A stretch of 64,000 bases of DNA, from the NCBI RefSeq assembly GCF_947242115.1, contig NC_074721.1:36705254-36769253 (forward strand), in the 5' to 3' direction. Made by a program: the position numbers and the translations under genes. The stretch is from Biomphalaria glabrata (Eukaryota > Mollusca > Gastropoda > Planorbidae). The notes beneath the pieces were generated by a model. The model was given only the letters and a program-made list of their open reading frames with translations. It was not told the origin of the DNA and searched no databases. Shown one piece after another: positions 53,520 through 63,439 of the stretch. Each line of letters begins with the position of its first letter. The stretch's first letter is position 1.

Positions 53520-53715
53520 TCCCTCGGTGGTAAAGACCACACTGGTATGGGTCAGGCCATATTGCTCGGTGTCAACCGAGAAACACCAGGGATTCCTTCC
53601 TATTTCTATTATGTGACTGCCACATTCCGTGAAGAGACCGCCACTTCATCAGACGGAATTCTGATGACAGTTCTTCTGTGGAACGGTGTGCCGGTTGTTG
53701 TAGGCTGTGTTCAAA
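53520..53715 (+). other. Coding-like segment, not identified
   Basis: A GC-richer open stretch preceded by TTTTTTTCTGAAG, which could be an acceptor. It reads LGGKDHTGMGQAILLGVNRE, then IPSYFYYVTATFREETATSS and DGILMTVLLWNGVPVVVG. The composition looks like real protein and differs from the surrounding DNA. I do not recognise the family. It lies on the strand opposite to the TRPM gene, in its intron, so it may be a remnant of a separate gene or element. Confidence 0.3.
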
Positions 53716-53747
53716 TATCTTGTTTTATCTACTCCAACGTTCTTATT

Positions 53748-53828
53748 TTAACTCTTTCTCTCCGTAATTATTTACCACATTCTGGTGGAATCAACGCTGT
53801 CATCGTCAGTTAGGAGAGAAAGAGTTAA
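53748..53828. mobile_element. 81-bp family 1 MITE
   Basis: Same ends and length as 4223-4303 (TTAACTCTTTCTCTCC to GGAGAGAAAGAGTTAA). Confidence 0.85.
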
Positions 53829-54548
53829 CGCCTTGTTTCAGACTTTTAAAAAGTTTTTCACGACAGTTTTGTAGTGATAAAAGATCTCCAAGTCCAATCT
53901 AGATATATATAGGTCTGTGGCAGTGAAAAACTTCAGAAAAGTTGAAACAATGCGTTGTTTTGTAAAGTAGTTATAATAATTAAGTCTTTTTGAACCCTAA
54001 CCTATGTAATATAATTTAATCTTTAGATCTAGATCTAGTAACAGAGCATGGACAAAAAGAGCACTCTCGTCTAATAAATATTATTTTGCAATTTTTATAG
54101 ACATCATCCAGAAAGATCTAGGTAATATATCTATTTCAATGTACATAAGATGATTAAAATCAACAGACATGACTTATTTCGATCTAGAGATTTTCGAAAC
54201 ATTACCACAATAGAAACTAATAGGAAATGGCTTTCTTTCGTAGATTTGCCTGAATATATAGCCTGATTATGTGATTAATAGCCAATTCTATTTATAACCG
54301 CAAAATGATATTGCATTATTTCTAAACTTTGAGAACTAAAGATCATTACTTTTCTAAGACACAAAATATCGATATTCCTAGATTTGCAGTTTGAAAAACA
54401 GTTAAGTACATAGCAATCTATATGAAGTATAGATCTGTGATCTGATCATTAGGTCAGTGTGTTTTGCGGTTTATCCAAGAATATTTAGAAACAATAAGCG
54501 ATACAAAGATTATCATAAAAAGCAGTAACACTAATCGTTCCTAATTAC

Positions 54549-54617
54549 CTGCTCGTTTGGGGACCTCTGAGACCAGTACATCGCCATACATACGCTTCCA
54601 TTCATATTCATAAGAGT
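54549..54617 (-). CDS. Candidate TRPM-gene exon (C-terminal, 69 nt)
   Basis: Acceptor TTATTTCAG before 54617 and donor GTAATT after 54549 (minus). In phase with the upstream candidate exon it encodes SYEYEWKRMYGDVLVSEVPK then RA. It enters and leaves in phase 1. The acidic-aromatic composition looks like protein; there is no domain signature. Confidence 0.5.
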
Positions 54618-55442
54618 CTGAAATAAGTGTAGTGTGTATGCTTCTTCAAATGTATACACTATTTTTTTTACCAGGCTTATATCAACTCACTCTGTGAATT
54701 GTCTGTCTGTCTGTCTGTCTGGTAAAAAGGTTGAACACGTAATAATAATTGTTCACAATTTCAGCTTGATCCGAGATTGGGTGTTGGAGAAATAACGTGT
54801 ACAAACTTTTTAGAGACACACGTAGATATAAGTTTTGTAAAAAAAAAAAATAGCTGTTATCGGAGCTTAGGTTTGAATTGGAGCTTACGTCACAGCGCTC
54901 CTTTCGACCCCATGATGACCACTTGATAGATCGAATGTAAACGTTTTGAGAAACACTGCTCTAGTTCATATTAGTTAAAAGAAAGTTGCGATTTTATGTA
55001 CCCATGCTGCAAATAGGTTCCTTTACCGACAAGCCACCTTACCAGTTTTTGCCTTCTACGTTGTTCGTATGGCTATTTAGGCTAATTAGAAAATAATAAT
55101 AACACCTTTTCTTACATTGTCTAACCAGTGGCGTCACTTGGGAGGTGCAGGGAGTGTGGACCGCACCGGATGAAACACATCAAGGATCAAGGAATTTGCC
55201 TACACATACGCTTCATTTGGTTTAACTATAAAACCTCGGAAAAACAAAAGTCATATCCCAAAAGTCACCCATAAAATCTACTCAGCTCCAAACATAATCA
55301 TGGAGAGACAACCCTTTATCGTGGCAGACAACTTCACAAATCTGGTAAGCATTGTATGAAGCATTGCTTTTAAAGGAGATTGATAAGCGTCTGATAAGGG
55401 CCAGAAGTGCTTTTAGACGCTGCCAAGCAAGAGAGTAGTGAA

Positions 55443-55523
55443 ATAACTCTTTCTCTCCGTAATTATTTAGCACATTCTGGTGGAATCAACGCTGGTATCG
55501 TCAGTTACGAGAGAAAGAGTTAA
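55443..55523. mobile_element. 81-bp family 1 MITE
   Basis: Same family as 4223-4303; the left outer base is changed (ATAACTCTTTCTCTCC), the right end GAGAGAAAGAGTTAA is intact. Confidence 0.82.
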
Positions 55524-55529
55524 ATCACC

Positions 55530-55790
55530 CGCCTGCTTACAAAAATCAGTGTCTACCAAGCAATGGTTCTCTCAACTCCTCTATGTGGACCTGAGACATG
55601 GGTACTGTAAAGAAAGCAACTAAGACTTCTTGAACACTTTCATCCAAGATGTTTGCACACCAACATGGACATACGGTGGCAAGATTGCACTACAAATGCT
55701 GGTATGAACTTTTTATAGTCCGACAGTCATGCTGGGCAGGCACGCATCCCGTGTGGAGAAAGAACATCTTTTTTTGAACTGAAATATTGT
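55530..55790 (+). mobile_element. LINE fragment (post-RT region)
   Basis: Plus-strand frames give KISVYQAMVLSTPLCGPETW and LRLLEHFHPRCLHTNMDIRW. These match the LINE pattern 'Y.A.VLSTLLYG.ETW......LxxFHxRCLRxILxIxWQD'. Stops interrupt it. This LINE type is the one also seen at 42490-43225 and 58990-59510. Confidence 0.7.
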
Positions 55791-56304
55791 CGACATAACA
55801 TGAATGCCTCTTGAAAACGTTTCTTTAGCTTACTAACGCAATGTTTTCAAGTGTCTTAGGAAACATTGCGCCATTTTACTTTGTTACAAAGTGCATTTTT
55901 TATTATCCTATAGAATAGATATTTTGCACAACCTGATGTTTCGTACTGACGCTAATCAATATATTAATTACATTATTAAATGTCTGAACGTAACCATTTG
56001 AGCAGTTACACTACAAAGACTTTCTTCCAAGCCAAGAATAGTCCAATATAAGCCAAAGATGCTATGTAAAACGACACGACGTGAGCTGTGGTTTTTCTAC
56101 ACTGTTGAGGACTTAAGAAACTTTCTGTTCAATAGCTATGTACAATTACATTTAGAACAGAACACAAAAGCCACTCTTCAGATTAGTAGTCTTTACCCAA
56201 TAGTTCATTTTCTTTATTACTAAAATTATCTCCAAAATGACTTCGGGTTTATATCCTTCCGTATGAAATTATTTAACCCAGCGAGGCTCGGTCATTTAGT
56301 ACTA

Positions 56305-56317
<13 letters not shown>

Positions 56318-56337
<20 letters not shown>
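56318..56337. repeat. (TA)n short run
   Basis: About ten TA dinucleotides preceded by a short TC run. Confidence 0.8.
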
Positions 56338-56378
56338 CTATTGTGATTTTTTTTCTCAAATCTGTTACCTATACCTAC

Positions 56379-56435
56379 CTGTCTGACTAGCCATGTCTTT
56401 AATGTAGATTTTTGTTTGATCCTTTTTATCAGAAT
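56379..56435 (-). CDS. Candidate TRPM-gene exon (C-terminal, 57 nt)
   Basis: Acceptor TTTTTTTAG before 56435 and donor GTAGGTAT after 56379 (minus). It encodes SDKKDQTKIYIKDMASQT and enters and leaves in phase 1, so it can follow the TRP-helix exon (58362-58525) directly. A second possible mini-exon at about 56566-56606 (CCACAG to GTAAACG, PVCKCNFICQHK) does not fit the phase without an unseen exon. Confidence 0.5.
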
Positions 56436-56778
56436 CTAAAAAAATGAAACATTGGCATTAAAATAAAAAATACACATAATTCTTCATTTCCTCGTTTAAT
56501 TATTGATCAATCTTAGCGCTAATAAATTTGTAATGAAAGAAATCAAACGTTACTTCACGTTTACCTTTATGCTGGCAGATGAAATTGCACTTGCAGACCG
56601 GTAAACTGTGGCACAAAACATTGGTTCACTTTTAGACATAATGACATTGTCAAGTTTTAGGATTTAGAGTTAATTATTAATAAATTAATACAAGAAATAA
56701 AACTATAATTACGTCTATACATTGTTGACGCTATGTCTGATTGAAGGATTGCTTGATCCTTATGAACAGCGCTATTAA

Positions 56779-56881
56779 TTAACCCTTAAAACGCGTGCGG
56801 TAGTTAAGCCTCTAAACATCAGAGTAGTAATTCCATTTTGATTGCACTCATTGTTAAACAGCTCAGCACCTTAAGGGTTAA
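56779..56881. mobile_element. TTAA-ended MITE, family 2
   Basis: TTAACCCTTAAAACGCGTG at the left, CAGCACCTTAAGGGTTAA at the right; the inverted orientation of 38507-38608. Confidence 0.75.
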
Positions 56882-57855
56882 GGAGTTTGGGCAAATGTCT
56901 GTCAGAGTGAGGTATGGCGAGGTTGTTATATCCCCTTGTTATGAATGCAAAGTGTTGCAAGTGTTGTGAACTGAGTTGAATGTGCGAGAGAGTGTGTTAA
57001 GTTAGTAAGGTCTTAGATAATTGCTTCATGGACTGGTGTTTGTATATGTATATAACATGAAAGTCGATGGACTGCTGTTTGTTTATTAATATTAATATTT
57101 ATTGTGCATTATTTGAGCTATATTGAATATTAAAATATATTGTTATATTCTTGGAGATCTGGAGTTGGAGTTGTGTATTGAAGTATAATTGTTCTTAGTT
57201 GTAATATTTAAGAATTGAAGAATTTAAGAATCAATTAATATTACACCTATATAATTTACTTTAATGAGGTAATCGGTTTCGCTAGGTTGTCATTGCCGAA
57301 AGTGTTAATGAATATAAGCTCTCCACTACCTATAAAAAGATTCCCAATGGCAGGCATCTAAAATAGCCTCTGAAAATCAGTCCAACTCCTGGCCTTGAAG
57401 TCTGGCTCAGATATTATTAAGTCGCGCCTAAACCAGTACATTTCTGATAGGAGGGGCTCGTTAGCCATGACTGGCTACCCACCTAGAAGAAGGAAACCTC
57501 TGCTACCTTGCAGCTATACCCAAACATAGAAAAGTGTGCTGGAGTCAACCCTGACTGATTTTGTAAAGTTTCGAGTTGATCTGAGAACGGGTGAGCGAGA
57601 AATAACGTGATAAAAATAATTCCCAGACAGACAGACAGAGTTGATATAAACTTTGTAAAAACAACTAGGTCTACGTTTTACCTTCCCTTCACGTCCATAT
57701 ACTGAATGAAATTTCGTTGTTCGTCCACTTCTATTTTCTTTAAGTTGACTAAGTTTTGTTTCGTTATCTCTTTGCCTGTTTCAAATAAACATACTTTTAC
57801 ATTTACATTGACAATTTTTTTTTTCATATCAGATGACATATACTTCAATTATAAA
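56882..57855. other. Intronic, nothing firmly recognised
   Basis: AT-rich. An inverted fragment of the dispersed repeat lies at about 57555-57650 (TTTCGAGTTGATCTGAGAAC, ACAGACAGACAGAGTTGATA). Sequence near 57360-57500 (CTTGAAGTCTGGCTCAGATA) may be an old LINE or retroposon piece but is not certain. Confidence 0.35.
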
Positions 57856-57856
57856 A

Positions 57857-58077
57857 TAAATTATGGTTTTTATATAGCGCTACTTTCATGCAATCTCGTT
57901 TGTGGGCCAGTGGGTGGAGGGTTATATGGGAGAAGGGTTTCCGTGCTGCTTTTCGGCGCTCAGTAAACACAACTCTGCTCGAGTCGGGTTTCGAACCTCG
58001 AGCCCCCATCATAGGTAGCCAACCCAAGCCAAGTTCAAGCGTACTTAGACTCTCGACCACGCTTCCCACGCTTTATA
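57857..58077 (-). mobile_element. SINE family 3
   Basis: Minus-strand copy with head GCGTGGTCGAGAGTCTAAGT and B box GAGGTTCGAAACCCGACTC. Body TGAGCGCCGAAAAGCAGCAC, tail end near TAGCGCTACTTTCATGCAAT. Cleaner tRNA-like B box than the copy at 48505-48785. Confidence 0.75.
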
Positions 58078-58361
58078 TTTACAGTTTTTCATATCAGATG
58101 GCATATACTTTATGTATTTACATTTACAGTTTTTTTCATATTAGATGGTATACAATTAATGATAAGGCTATGATGAGGGAGTTTTCAATTTTAGTCTTGG
58201 GCAATGATGAAATCACGACAGTGTCTGTCATAATTTATGTGAAGAACCAAAGACGTTCCAGAGACGTGGTAAAGTAATGACGTGTTTTCGTTGTGAGTTA
58301 GATTTTGTTTAAATATCAGTTTATTTCATTACAATTAGATCTTAACAAATCTTTTACTTAC

Positions 58362-58525
58362 TAAATGGCTGGTCTACATCGCTAGACCTACATATCCACA
58401 AGAACGGTGTAAAGATCGTAAATGGTGGTGGTAGTACAATAACTTTAGCGTACTTGAGTGTCATCTGCAGAGACTGATGGTGCCAGACCTCCAGAGCCTG
58501 TTGACTGACTTTCTCAATTGTCGAA
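58362..58525 (-). CDS. TRPM-family channel, TRP-helix exon
   Basis: Minus-strand exon of 164 nt, acceptor CTTGAAAG, donor GTAAGT. Begins by completing a Ser codon and continues STIEKVSQQALEVWHHQSLQ, then MTLKYAKVIVLPPPFTIFTP and FLWICRSSDVDQPF. This is the segment just after S6 of TRPM channels. The pattern is 'xTxxxVxxxSxxxWxFQxxxLxxEYxxRPxLPPPF'. The LPPPF motif after the TRP helix is diagnostic. The usual W-[KR]-[FY]-Q core is W-H-H-Q here. Phase fits exactly with the pore-S6 exon upstream (AG|T, Ser). Confidence 0.88.
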
Positions 58526-58989
58526 CTTTCAAGTGTGCAGAACATTAAAGATTAAGATAGGTATCTTAAACTATCTTAAAGTAAAGTAAACATTTCTTAT
58601 CTTATCTTATATAATAGAGACGTTACTTCAAAAAAGAAGATGATTACGTCTTGCATTTAGTCATGCATTTAAAGGAAAACATATTCGTAAAAGTTCTTTA
58701 AAAGCTACAAATATCTTTTTAAGCAGTGTAGTGGCTTGAATAAAGTGTTCACGAGATAGCGTTAATGTCAAACTTTGGTCGGAATATAAAATACAATTCT
58801 GAATCTGGAATTTTGAACTTCTAGATTTTCAGGACATCTTTTACTCCATTCAACTCTAATGGGTACTTGAAATATGTTTTGTAAATTCAGCTAGTCATTG
58901 TACTAGACCCACGACACCCTAATTAGCAGTGGGCCACAGGAACATAATGTTTGTCAAAGGACAGTAGAAGGGAAATAATATTTATCTGA

Positions 58990-59510
58990 ATGACTTCTCC
59001 AAATGATCTGTCTCAGAAAAATACTGAATGTAAAGTGCTAGAAAAAATACCTAATACTGAAGTCCTTAGAAGAGTGTGCCTGCAAAGCCTCCACACTATC
59101 CTGATGCAGTCCCAGCTGCGATCGGAAGGCCACGTCTGCAGAATGGAAGACATCCGCACCCCTACACAACTCCTGTATGGCCAACTAAAGGAAAGGAAAC
59201 GCTCACAAGGTGGACAAAGAAAACGGTTCAAGGACACGCTCAAAGCTTCTCTAAAAGCCTTTATCACTGACCCAGCCACCTGGGAGACAGGGTCACACGA
59301 CAAAGCATCATGGCGTCCTGCTGTTAAAACTAACGCCTAACACACAAATTTGCAGAGAACAAGAGAACAGCGCTGGCAGTGAAAAGAAGCAAGGCCAATT
59401 ACTCTAGCTCCAGCTGCCCTTAACCTGTCCAATGCGCAGCCGAACATTACGGGCACATAGGTCTCACCAGCCACACGAGGAGACACAAAAGTCATGTGCA
59501 AAGACTTCAC
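58990..59510 (+). mobile_element. LINE fragment (C-terminal region)
   Basis: Plus-strand frame NTEVLRRVCLQSLHTILMQS, then SEGHVCRMEDIRTPTQLLYG and KRSQGGQRKRFKDTLKASLK. It continues past a stop with tail sequence in other frames (59340-59500, including a degenerate zinc-finger-like region). It is the direct continuation of the domain present at 55530-55790, but the two pieces are 3.2 kb apart, so they are separate or split insertions. Confidence 0.82.
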
Positions 59511-60074
59511 TTCGAACCTCGATGGACGAACTATATATGTGAAGAAATATTTGTCTATTAAAAATAATTAAAATTATATCATCGCTGTAAGTAGGAACAC
59601 AATACAGAGTATGTCAATTAGTGCGAGTCCTTGTTAGTTCAATTTAGTGTCTCCCTCCATAACGAAAAACAAAAAATTCTTTGTGAAAAAAAGCTGTCAG
59701 ATACTTATGTTCATATGATAGGCTTATAAAGAATATACAATAAGATCATAGCCTACGCAACGATCACAGGGGATCACAGTCTGAAACGACTTGCTGTTTA
59801 CAACATTTGCAGAATTGAGTTTCATCCTATGTAGGGTCATTTCAAACTTATATCGAACAAACTGATCGGTCCCAGCGAAACATCATTCAACTGTTTTCTT
59901 TTCCATAATAACCCCCCCTCCCATCCCCCCCCAAAAAAAAAAGCTCAAAGGTCACTATATGTAAAATTAACCTTTTTTACGAACTACAAACAACGGGTCA
60001 TGTGACCAGCACGACTTTATTTCCCAGAGCTGCAGTGAGGTGCTCTTTAATTTATAAAAACAAAATAAGTAAAA

Positions 60075-60337
60075 CACCCCTTTCAGACCTATATAGGTCT
60101 GATTATGTAAATGTCATCTGTCTATATAGCCGGCGGTTCACGAGGGTGTCATGAGGCAAGCTCAACGACCAACGGCCTTTAATTTCGCCAACTAAAGTCA
60201 GGTACCCATCAGAAATAGGTGGATTCAGTTTTCTTTCTTTTCTTTTTAGAAATTCAAAATCTCTTTTGTCTTCACAGGGATTCAAACCCGAAAGCTCCGG
60301 TTTGGAAACCAAGCGCTTTACTACTCAACTTTTCCTC
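60075..60337 (-). mobile_element. SINE family 1
   Basis: Minus-strand copy with tail CCTTTCAGACCTATATAGGT, centre GTCAGGTACCCATCAGAAAT, B box complement GGATTCAAACCCGA, head complement AAGCGCTTTACTACTCAAC. Moderately diverged. Confidence 0.78.
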
Positions 60338-60641
60338 TCCCTTTTTTTTAATCTAAGTTAGCTCTTCAAGAGAGTTCTCGTGGGATAGGGTCCAGACTTC
60401 CAGTTACAAATAAAATTAAAAGCTGATTAGCAACAGAACTACACTTATTGCTTTAACGTGTTATATTGAATTAGAATGTTGCCAATCTCAAAAGGGTATA
60501 CATACGTATCTAATTGCATCAATGAGTTAATTAAACGAGAATGTTGTCAACTTGACAAGATTATAATTATTTATAGAATTAGACCAATCAGAAGGATGAA
60601 ATGCAATGTTGCCAACTATAAAAGCGTATAAATATATTTAC

Positions 60642-60798
60642 CTAAATAGAGCAATCAGTAAGTTAAACAACATTATATTCACAATGACATAGTAGGCACC
60701 CATCAAGGGAGGCACATAATAGGAACCAGCAGTAGTTGGGCACCTCAGTTCACTGTAGGTGTTATATAGGGCAGGGTCTCTTGTACAACTTTGACCAT
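60642..60798 (-). CDS. TRPM-family channel, pore and S6 exon
   Basis: Minus-strand exon, 157 nt, acceptor TTCTTACAG, donor GTAAATAT. Encodes GQSCTRDPALYNTYSELRCP, then TTAGSYYVPPLMGAYYVIVN and IMLFNLLIALF. This is the extracellular loop after the pore with the conserved cysteine pair (SCT...RCP) and the S6 helix ending NLLIALF, typical of TRPM (NLLIAMF). Both splice phases agree with neighbours: the A left by the S5 exon plus AT gives Asn, and AG plus T gives Ser. Confidence 0.93.
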
Positions 60799-61030
60799 CT
60801 GTAAGAACATAAGATCATGACACATATAGATTGTAATTTAAATTACGCTTTTACAACCAAAATATAACTGTAACGAGGTAGAAATGAATCACAATATATT
60901 GATGTATGATGTCAGTAAAATGCGAGGGCTTGTGTTTATAGCTTCATAAAGAAGGAATTTTTTTTAAAAATAAAAAACTACTTTTAAAATGTTATTCTTG
61001 TTATATTACTTGTTTTAACTAACAATCTTT

Positions 61031-61230
61031 ATCAGTGGCGTAGCTACGGATTTTGGGACCGGAAGCTTGACCTCTTCAGAGGCCCATGCGTTTTGACACA
61101 TTCGACATCATGACATGAGATAATGGCGTAATATTTAATGTAAAAACAAATTTCGGACACTCATTTTGGGGGCTCGAAGGGATTTTCAAATTTTAATCCC
61201 CTCCTTCCCCCCTTTCTATGCCACTGATCC
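61031..61230. mobile_element. Small MITE with ATCAGTGGCGTAG ends (TRPM intron)
   Basis: ATCAGTGGCGTAGCTACGG at the left, TCTATGCCACTGAT at the right; 200 bp, imperfect inverted ends, same end type as 11074-11236. Confidence 0.7.
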
Positions 61231-61439
61231 TTATACAGCCCACACTAACTGCTACCTACTCTTTTAAACCTTTCTATGTAGTATTTTTATATTTCCATGC
61301 TTAAGGTTGAAATATAGCCTATGATTGAAATAAATGTAAGGACTTCGTTTAATAACAATCCTTGCGTTATTAGAGTAGGTCTATCTGTTACTATCTAGTG
61401 TATAAATTATTATTTCTGTTAGAATACATGGCCAGCTAG

Positions 61440-61700
61440 CTTTATCATGTGATATACCGCCTGTTGTCCAGCGTCTGTTAAACATTTCACACTATTGATC
61501 ACCTGTTCTGTTACATCTACATGGTCTGCTGCACATATATGTTACATTCAGATACATCGCCTGTTGTCCAGATAGATCCACATCGTCTGCTAACTATATC
61601 ACATGATTGATCACCTGTTGTTCTGTTACATCTTCATGACCTGCTGCCTATATCATATGATACTTCTGTTGTCCTGTTAGATCTCCATGGTCCGCTGACC
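61440..61700 (+). repeat. Degenerate tandem repeat around CCTGTTGTCC / GTCTGCT
   Basis: Four to five imperfect copies of a unit of about 60 bp containing ATGATTGATCACCTGTTGTC and ACATCTACATGGTCTGCTG. Intronic. Confidence 0.6.
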
Positions 61701-61793
61701 GTCAGCTACATAACCCTTGTCACATTCCCCTGTCACACTAAATCGTCACACAAACTCAAACCCACCATCGCCCCCCACTCCTATAGTACTTAC

Positions 61794-61968
61794 TTTCTAA
61801 TTCGCTCAAGAAGAACTCTCCAAATAAAACCCAGAAAGCTTTCTTCAACAGATGGAATACCAACAGTGGGCTGATACGAGACTCTGGATAAAGAACTGAC
61901 TCAGAGGCAATGGCGTAAGCGATAAAAAATATCGCCACAATGAGAAGAAATGCCGCAAGGGTTTTGAA
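61794..61968 (-). CDS. TRPM-family channel, S5 exon
   Basis: Minus-strand exon, 175 nt, acceptor TTCACTAG, donor GTAAGTAC. Encodes FKTLAAFLLIVAIFFIAYAI, then ASESVLYPESRISPLLVFHL and KAFWVLFGEFFLSELE. This matches the S5 helix and pore-helix start of TRPM channels. The ILYP-like motif appears as VLYP, and FGE occupies the start of the selectivity filter, where vertebrate TRPMs have FGQ or FGE. It follows the S3-S4 exon in phase 0. Confidence 0.93.
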
Positions 61969-62039
61969 CTAGTGAAGAATGAAAAAAAAATGTGTTTACA
62001 ATATACACTGTACTCTAACATACAACATGACTTCTATTG

Positions 62040-62330
62040 AGGAAAGTTGAAAATAAGGCTAGGAATGTCAAATTGATATAAAAGTTAATGATTTAGCTAG
62101 GAGTGTTAATCTTATAAGAAAAAAGTTAACGATCTAGCTAGCAATGGTAATCAAATAGGAAAAAAAAGTAAATTATTAAGGTAGGAATAGTAATCTAATG
62201 TGAACAAAAATTAATGATTAAGCTAGGAAAGCTAATTTAATACGAACAAATGTTAATGATTAAGCTAGGAATGTTAATCTAATATGAACAGATTACCACG
62301 ATTGAACTAGAGATTTTAATTTATCTGATT
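62040..62330 (+). repeat. 42-bp tandem repeat, about six diverged copies
   Basis: Unit close to TTAATGATTAAGCTAGGAAT then GTTAATCTAATATGAACAAA. Copies differ by 15-25 percent by eye. Lies in the intron between the S3-S4 and S5 exons. Confidence 0.75.
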
Positions 62331-62381
62331 CAACATTATCTTAAAATATGTGCTATGCAAATAATTTAGACTCTACTCTAC

Positions 62382-62639
62382 CATCTTCATAATCATGAGG
62401 AGTATAGGTCCAAAGAAACTGTGTATACAGCAGACCTCTAGAGTAGAAACTGAGAATGTGATGAAGTCGATACTCAGCAAGACTCGAGCCCAGGTCATGT
62501 AGTCTGGATTCTCGGGAAAAAAATAGGCTACCAGTCGTAGACCCCAGGCAACGGCAAACAGAAGAATTGAACCAAATTCCAGTAGGAAAAATTGACTCAG
62601 TGGGTACAAGGGGAATAACTTGATTGGATTCCTTGCAAT
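62382..62639 (-). CDS. TRPM-family channel, S3-S4 exon
   Basis: Minus-strand exon of exactly 86 codons, acceptor CCTTTTAG, donor GTAGAG. Encodes IARNPIKLFPLYPLSQFFLL, then EFGSILLFAVAWGLRLVAYF, RVLLSIDFITFSVSTLEVCC and HSFFGPILLMIMKM. This is the S3 helix, the S4 (LSIDFITFSVSTL, matching LSxDFIxFxLRLxH of the family) and the S4-S5 linker (GPxxxMxxKM). The gene continues to the right of the window for the N-terminal MHR domains and S1-S2. TRPM channels are calcium-permeable or calcium-activated cation channels of the plasma membrane; the subtype is not resolved. No NUDIX-type domain was found in the downstream exons. Confidence 0.93.
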
Positions 62640-62948
62640 CTAAAAGGTAGAAAAAAAGATTGTTAAGCAAATTATTTTTTTTTATTTGCAATTTATACCT
62701 GAACATTTGTTTTCTGTTAAATGGAAAAACAGAAAACGAACTACAATAACATAGTCTGTAGATCTGTAGGTCAGTGTTTCTCAAACTGTAGGGTACTACC
62801 TAAATCCATATTTGAGTTATAATAATGTAAATATAACTTTGTTACCAAAGCTTATATATTTCAGCATTACGTAACATTGACTGTTTCATCTTCTAAGTAG
62901 TAGAAATTTGAATACCTCTTTACCGATGTCATTGTATCGCCTACCGTC

Positions 62949-63050
62949 TCGTTTGGTGGCCGAGTGGTAAAGCGTTTGTATTCCGCGCCTGAGGGTCATG
63001 GGTTCGAATCCTGGAGACTATTTTTTTTTTTAATTTTGGAATCTTCATGG
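62949..63050 (+). mobile_element. SINE family 1, 3'-truncated head
   Basis: GTTTGGTGGCCGAGTGGTAAA head and B box ATGGGTTCGAATCCTGG, then an oligo-T run and TTTTGGAATCTTCATGGTGC; the rest is missing. Confidence 0.78.
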
Positions 63051-63099
63051 TGCCCTAACCACATACATGTATATAAATGTATACTATGTTCTCTTGCAG

Positions 63100-63357
63100 G
63101 GCATGGTGGCTGAGGGGTAAAGCATTTGGCTCTCGAATCAAGAGTCCTGGGTTCAAATTCTGGTGAAGATTAGGGTTTTTAATTTTGGGATCTTTGGGAG
63201 CCTCTCAGCTCCAGATCTAATGGGTACCTGACATTAGTTGGGGAAAAGTAAAGGCGATTGGTCGCTATGCTGGTCGCATGACACCCTCGTTAACAGTGGG
63301 CCACAGAAACATCGTCCAATATACCGCATGGTCTGAAAGGGTAACTTTACTTTACTT
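63100..63357 (+). mobile_element. SINE family 1, near full-length
   Basis: GGCATGGTGGCTGAGGGGTA head, B box CTGGGTTCAAATTCTGG, centre ATCTAATGGGTACCTGACAT, then GTTGGGGAAAAGTAAAGGCG, CGCATGACACCCTCGTTAAC and CATGGTCTGAAAGGGTAACT. Confidence 0.87.
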
Positions 63358-63439
63358 TGACCGTCTTGTTTACACCAGAACGGTCAAATTTGAACCGATT
63401 GTCGTACCTTCCATCTGTTGGTGTCCTACATATAATTTT

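Noticed and set aside
56566-56606. 41-nt exon candidate (PVCKCNFICQHK) in the TRPM intron
   Set aside because: Good splice sites, but it would need an extra unseen exon to keep the reading phase from 58362 to 56435; left out of the model.
57682-57701. 20-nt mini-exon candidate (TTCATTCAG ... GTAAAAC, minus) in the TRPM intron
   Set aside because: Its phase is incompatible with the next candidate exons, and a 20-nt match to splice consensus is expected by chance.
62353-62784. 143-codon minus-strand frame overlapping the TRPM exon
   Set aside because: It reads the S3-S4 exon in the wrong frame and runs through its splice sites. The frame with TRPM helices and in-phase splice sites is preferred.
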